Source: an uncultured Alphaproteobacteria bacterium (GTDB lineage: Bacteria; Pseudomonadota; Alphaproteobacteria; RF32; CAG-239). Taken from it: a stretch of DNA of 60,233 bases. Position 1 is the first letter of the stretch. Every line of letters begins with the position of its first letter. Both the position numbers and the translations under genes were made by a program. Positions 59,436-60,233 of the stretch are shown piece after piece. Below the pieces are notes generated by a model. It saw nothing but the letters and a program-made list of their open reading frames with translations, ran no database searches and was not told the origin of the DNA. The stretch covers positions 1 through 60,233 of the forward strand of contig CAJTLY010000011.1 in NCBI GenBank assembly GCA_910577095.1. Reading direction: 5' to 3'.

Positions 59436-60233
59436 TTATTCGACAAAGACGAACCAGCCGTTGTAAATTCCCTCTACCGTCAGCGCGCCGATCTTTACTT
59501 CGACCGTCAGCGTCAGGAAGTAGTGCTGTTTGTTGCCGTCGCTTTCGATAAAGTCCCAGTCGGCGTCTTTTACCTTAACCTCCTGGCCCTCGTACGAAAC
59601 GCCCGCCATGTCTTCCTGGATCACGATGTTGTCAAACAGAGCACCGTAACGAACCAACGGTATCCGAAGATCAAACTGGTTGTAATGCAGAACACAGTTC
59701 TCACTGATCCGTTCCAACGTTACATACTCGCCGCCTTCTTCAAACGAACGACCGGTTTCTTCGATCTCCGTGCTTTCAAGCTTCAGATCCGAAAGCGAAC
59801 CCCGAACCGTGATCTCTTCTCCTGTCGTCCTTTCGCTGATCGAAGGAAGTTCCGCCGTATACGTCTTCTCTTCTTCCGACCCCGTCGACATCACTGACTT
59901 AACTTTGATCGACGACAAGAAACCGTTTCCGTTCGACAACGCTTCAACCGACTTGTCCATTACCTCGCTCCGCAGAATATACGGGCTGCCGGCAGGACCG
60001 ATCGTTCGTCTCAGCGTTACTTCCGCCTTTACTTCATACGTCTCGCCTCCGAAATCTACCGAAATCGAATGACGATAGATCCGACGCGCGTACGCTATCC
60101 CTTCATCGACGTAAGAGTCCGCCGTTTCAAGCTTTCCTCCGTTGTCTTGCAGGTTGCTGAAGTAGTAGTACGGCATAACCTGACGCGTTACGTGATCGTC
60201 ATAAACCGGAACTTCGTAGTTCAGACGATACGA
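59436..60233 (-). CDS. 3' end of an unknown gene running off the right edge
   Basis: The frame stays open to the window edge; the ATG at 60176 is internal, because 19 upstream codons read on without a stop (ending in YEVPVYDDHVTRQV). 265 residues are visible. They are beta-rich, acidic and without membrane segments, and end GWFVFVE. Aromatic-rich stretches (MPYYYFSNLQD, YARRIYRHSISVDFGG) alternate with Glu/Ser/Thr-rich ones. Codon use differs from the neighbours: TAC, TTC, GTC, ACG and CGT dominate over the AT-ending codons used elsewhere. It might be a large repetitive surface protein, or a very highly expressed one, or an import; the family is not recognised. Confidence 0.65.
   Translation of the reverse strand, partial: SYRLNYEVPVYDDHVTRQVMPYYYFSNLQDNGGKLETADSYVDEGIAYARRIYRHSISVDFGGETYEVKAEVTLRRTIGPAGSPYILRSEVMDKSVEALSNGNGFLSSIKVKSVMSTGSEEEKTYTAELPSISERTTGEEITVRGSLSDLKLESTEIEETGRSFEEGGEYVTLERISENCVLHYNQFDLRIPLVRYGALFDNIVIQEDMAGVSYEGQEVKVKDADWDFIESDGNKQHYFLTLTVEVKIGALTVEGIYNGWFVFVE

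Overview
The window reads as chromosome of a Gram-negative alphaproteobacterium with about 50% G+C. The signs are a class IIA HAD protein of the alphaproteobacterial type, a ComEC without its usual C-terminal hydrolase domain, an OmpR-like regulator next to an outer-membrane barrel, MsbA, LolA, and a class III (oxygen-sensitive) ribonucleotide reductase. The last points to growth in low-oxygen or anoxic places such as an animal gut. The exact genus cannot be fixed from the sequence alone.

Left part (1-6200): a tight minus-strand operon holds a flagellar-type module reduced to six genes. First is a natural FliF-FliG fusion (membrane-ring domain RBM3 joined directly to FliG middle and C-terminal domains). 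It is followed by FliH, FliN, FlhF and FlhG, then a DnaJ-TM-SH3b protein. FliM, FliI, hook, filament and stator genes are not in the window. In the fusion the FliM-binding motif is degraded and two torque-helix charges are swapped. This is the best candidate here for an undescribed system: a stripped polar basal-body-like complex placed by FlhF/FlhG.

6200-20700: housekeeping genes (GT4 glycosyltransferase, thrS, uup-type ABC-F, tcdA, tatD, alr), plus two tandem structured small-RNA genes behind thrS, a small XRE-like regulator, two Bax-inhibitor-1 paralogues, a Sel1-repeat secreted protein, and an exported HExxH protein. A HAD-family protein has lost its nucleophilic Asp.

20700-25200: two long acidic, low-complexity proteins of unknown function, one carrying 54-bp in-frame tandem repeats.

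25300-28900: anaerobic nucleotide reduction. NrdD is split into a large catalytic chain and a separate 69-residue glycyl-radical domain, followed by the activase NrdG. Two NrdR-like boxes spaced 31 bp apart lie upstream, next to a long AT-rich intergenic stretch with DnaA-box-like sites.

28900-47000: envelope and core genes: lolA, xthA, a response regulator, an outer-membrane barrel, small proteins and lipoproteins, tig, tRNA-Leu, prfC, a triplicated-repeat protein, comEC, a lipoprotein hydrolase, an LpoB-like pair, DUF1294, and msbA.

47000-60233: a Bat (aerotolerance) operon (DUF4381, BatA, BatB/C, BatD) without MoxR or DUF58, then marC, a membrane/spermidine-synthase-like fusion, a DUF4234-like membrane protein, a serine recombinase beside tRNA-Val, an N-formylglutamate amidohydrolase-like gene, a lytic transglycosylase, and an acyl-ACP thioesterase. 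At the right edge is the 3' end of an unknown gene whose codon use differs from the rest.

All family names come from reading motifs by eye; no database search was run.
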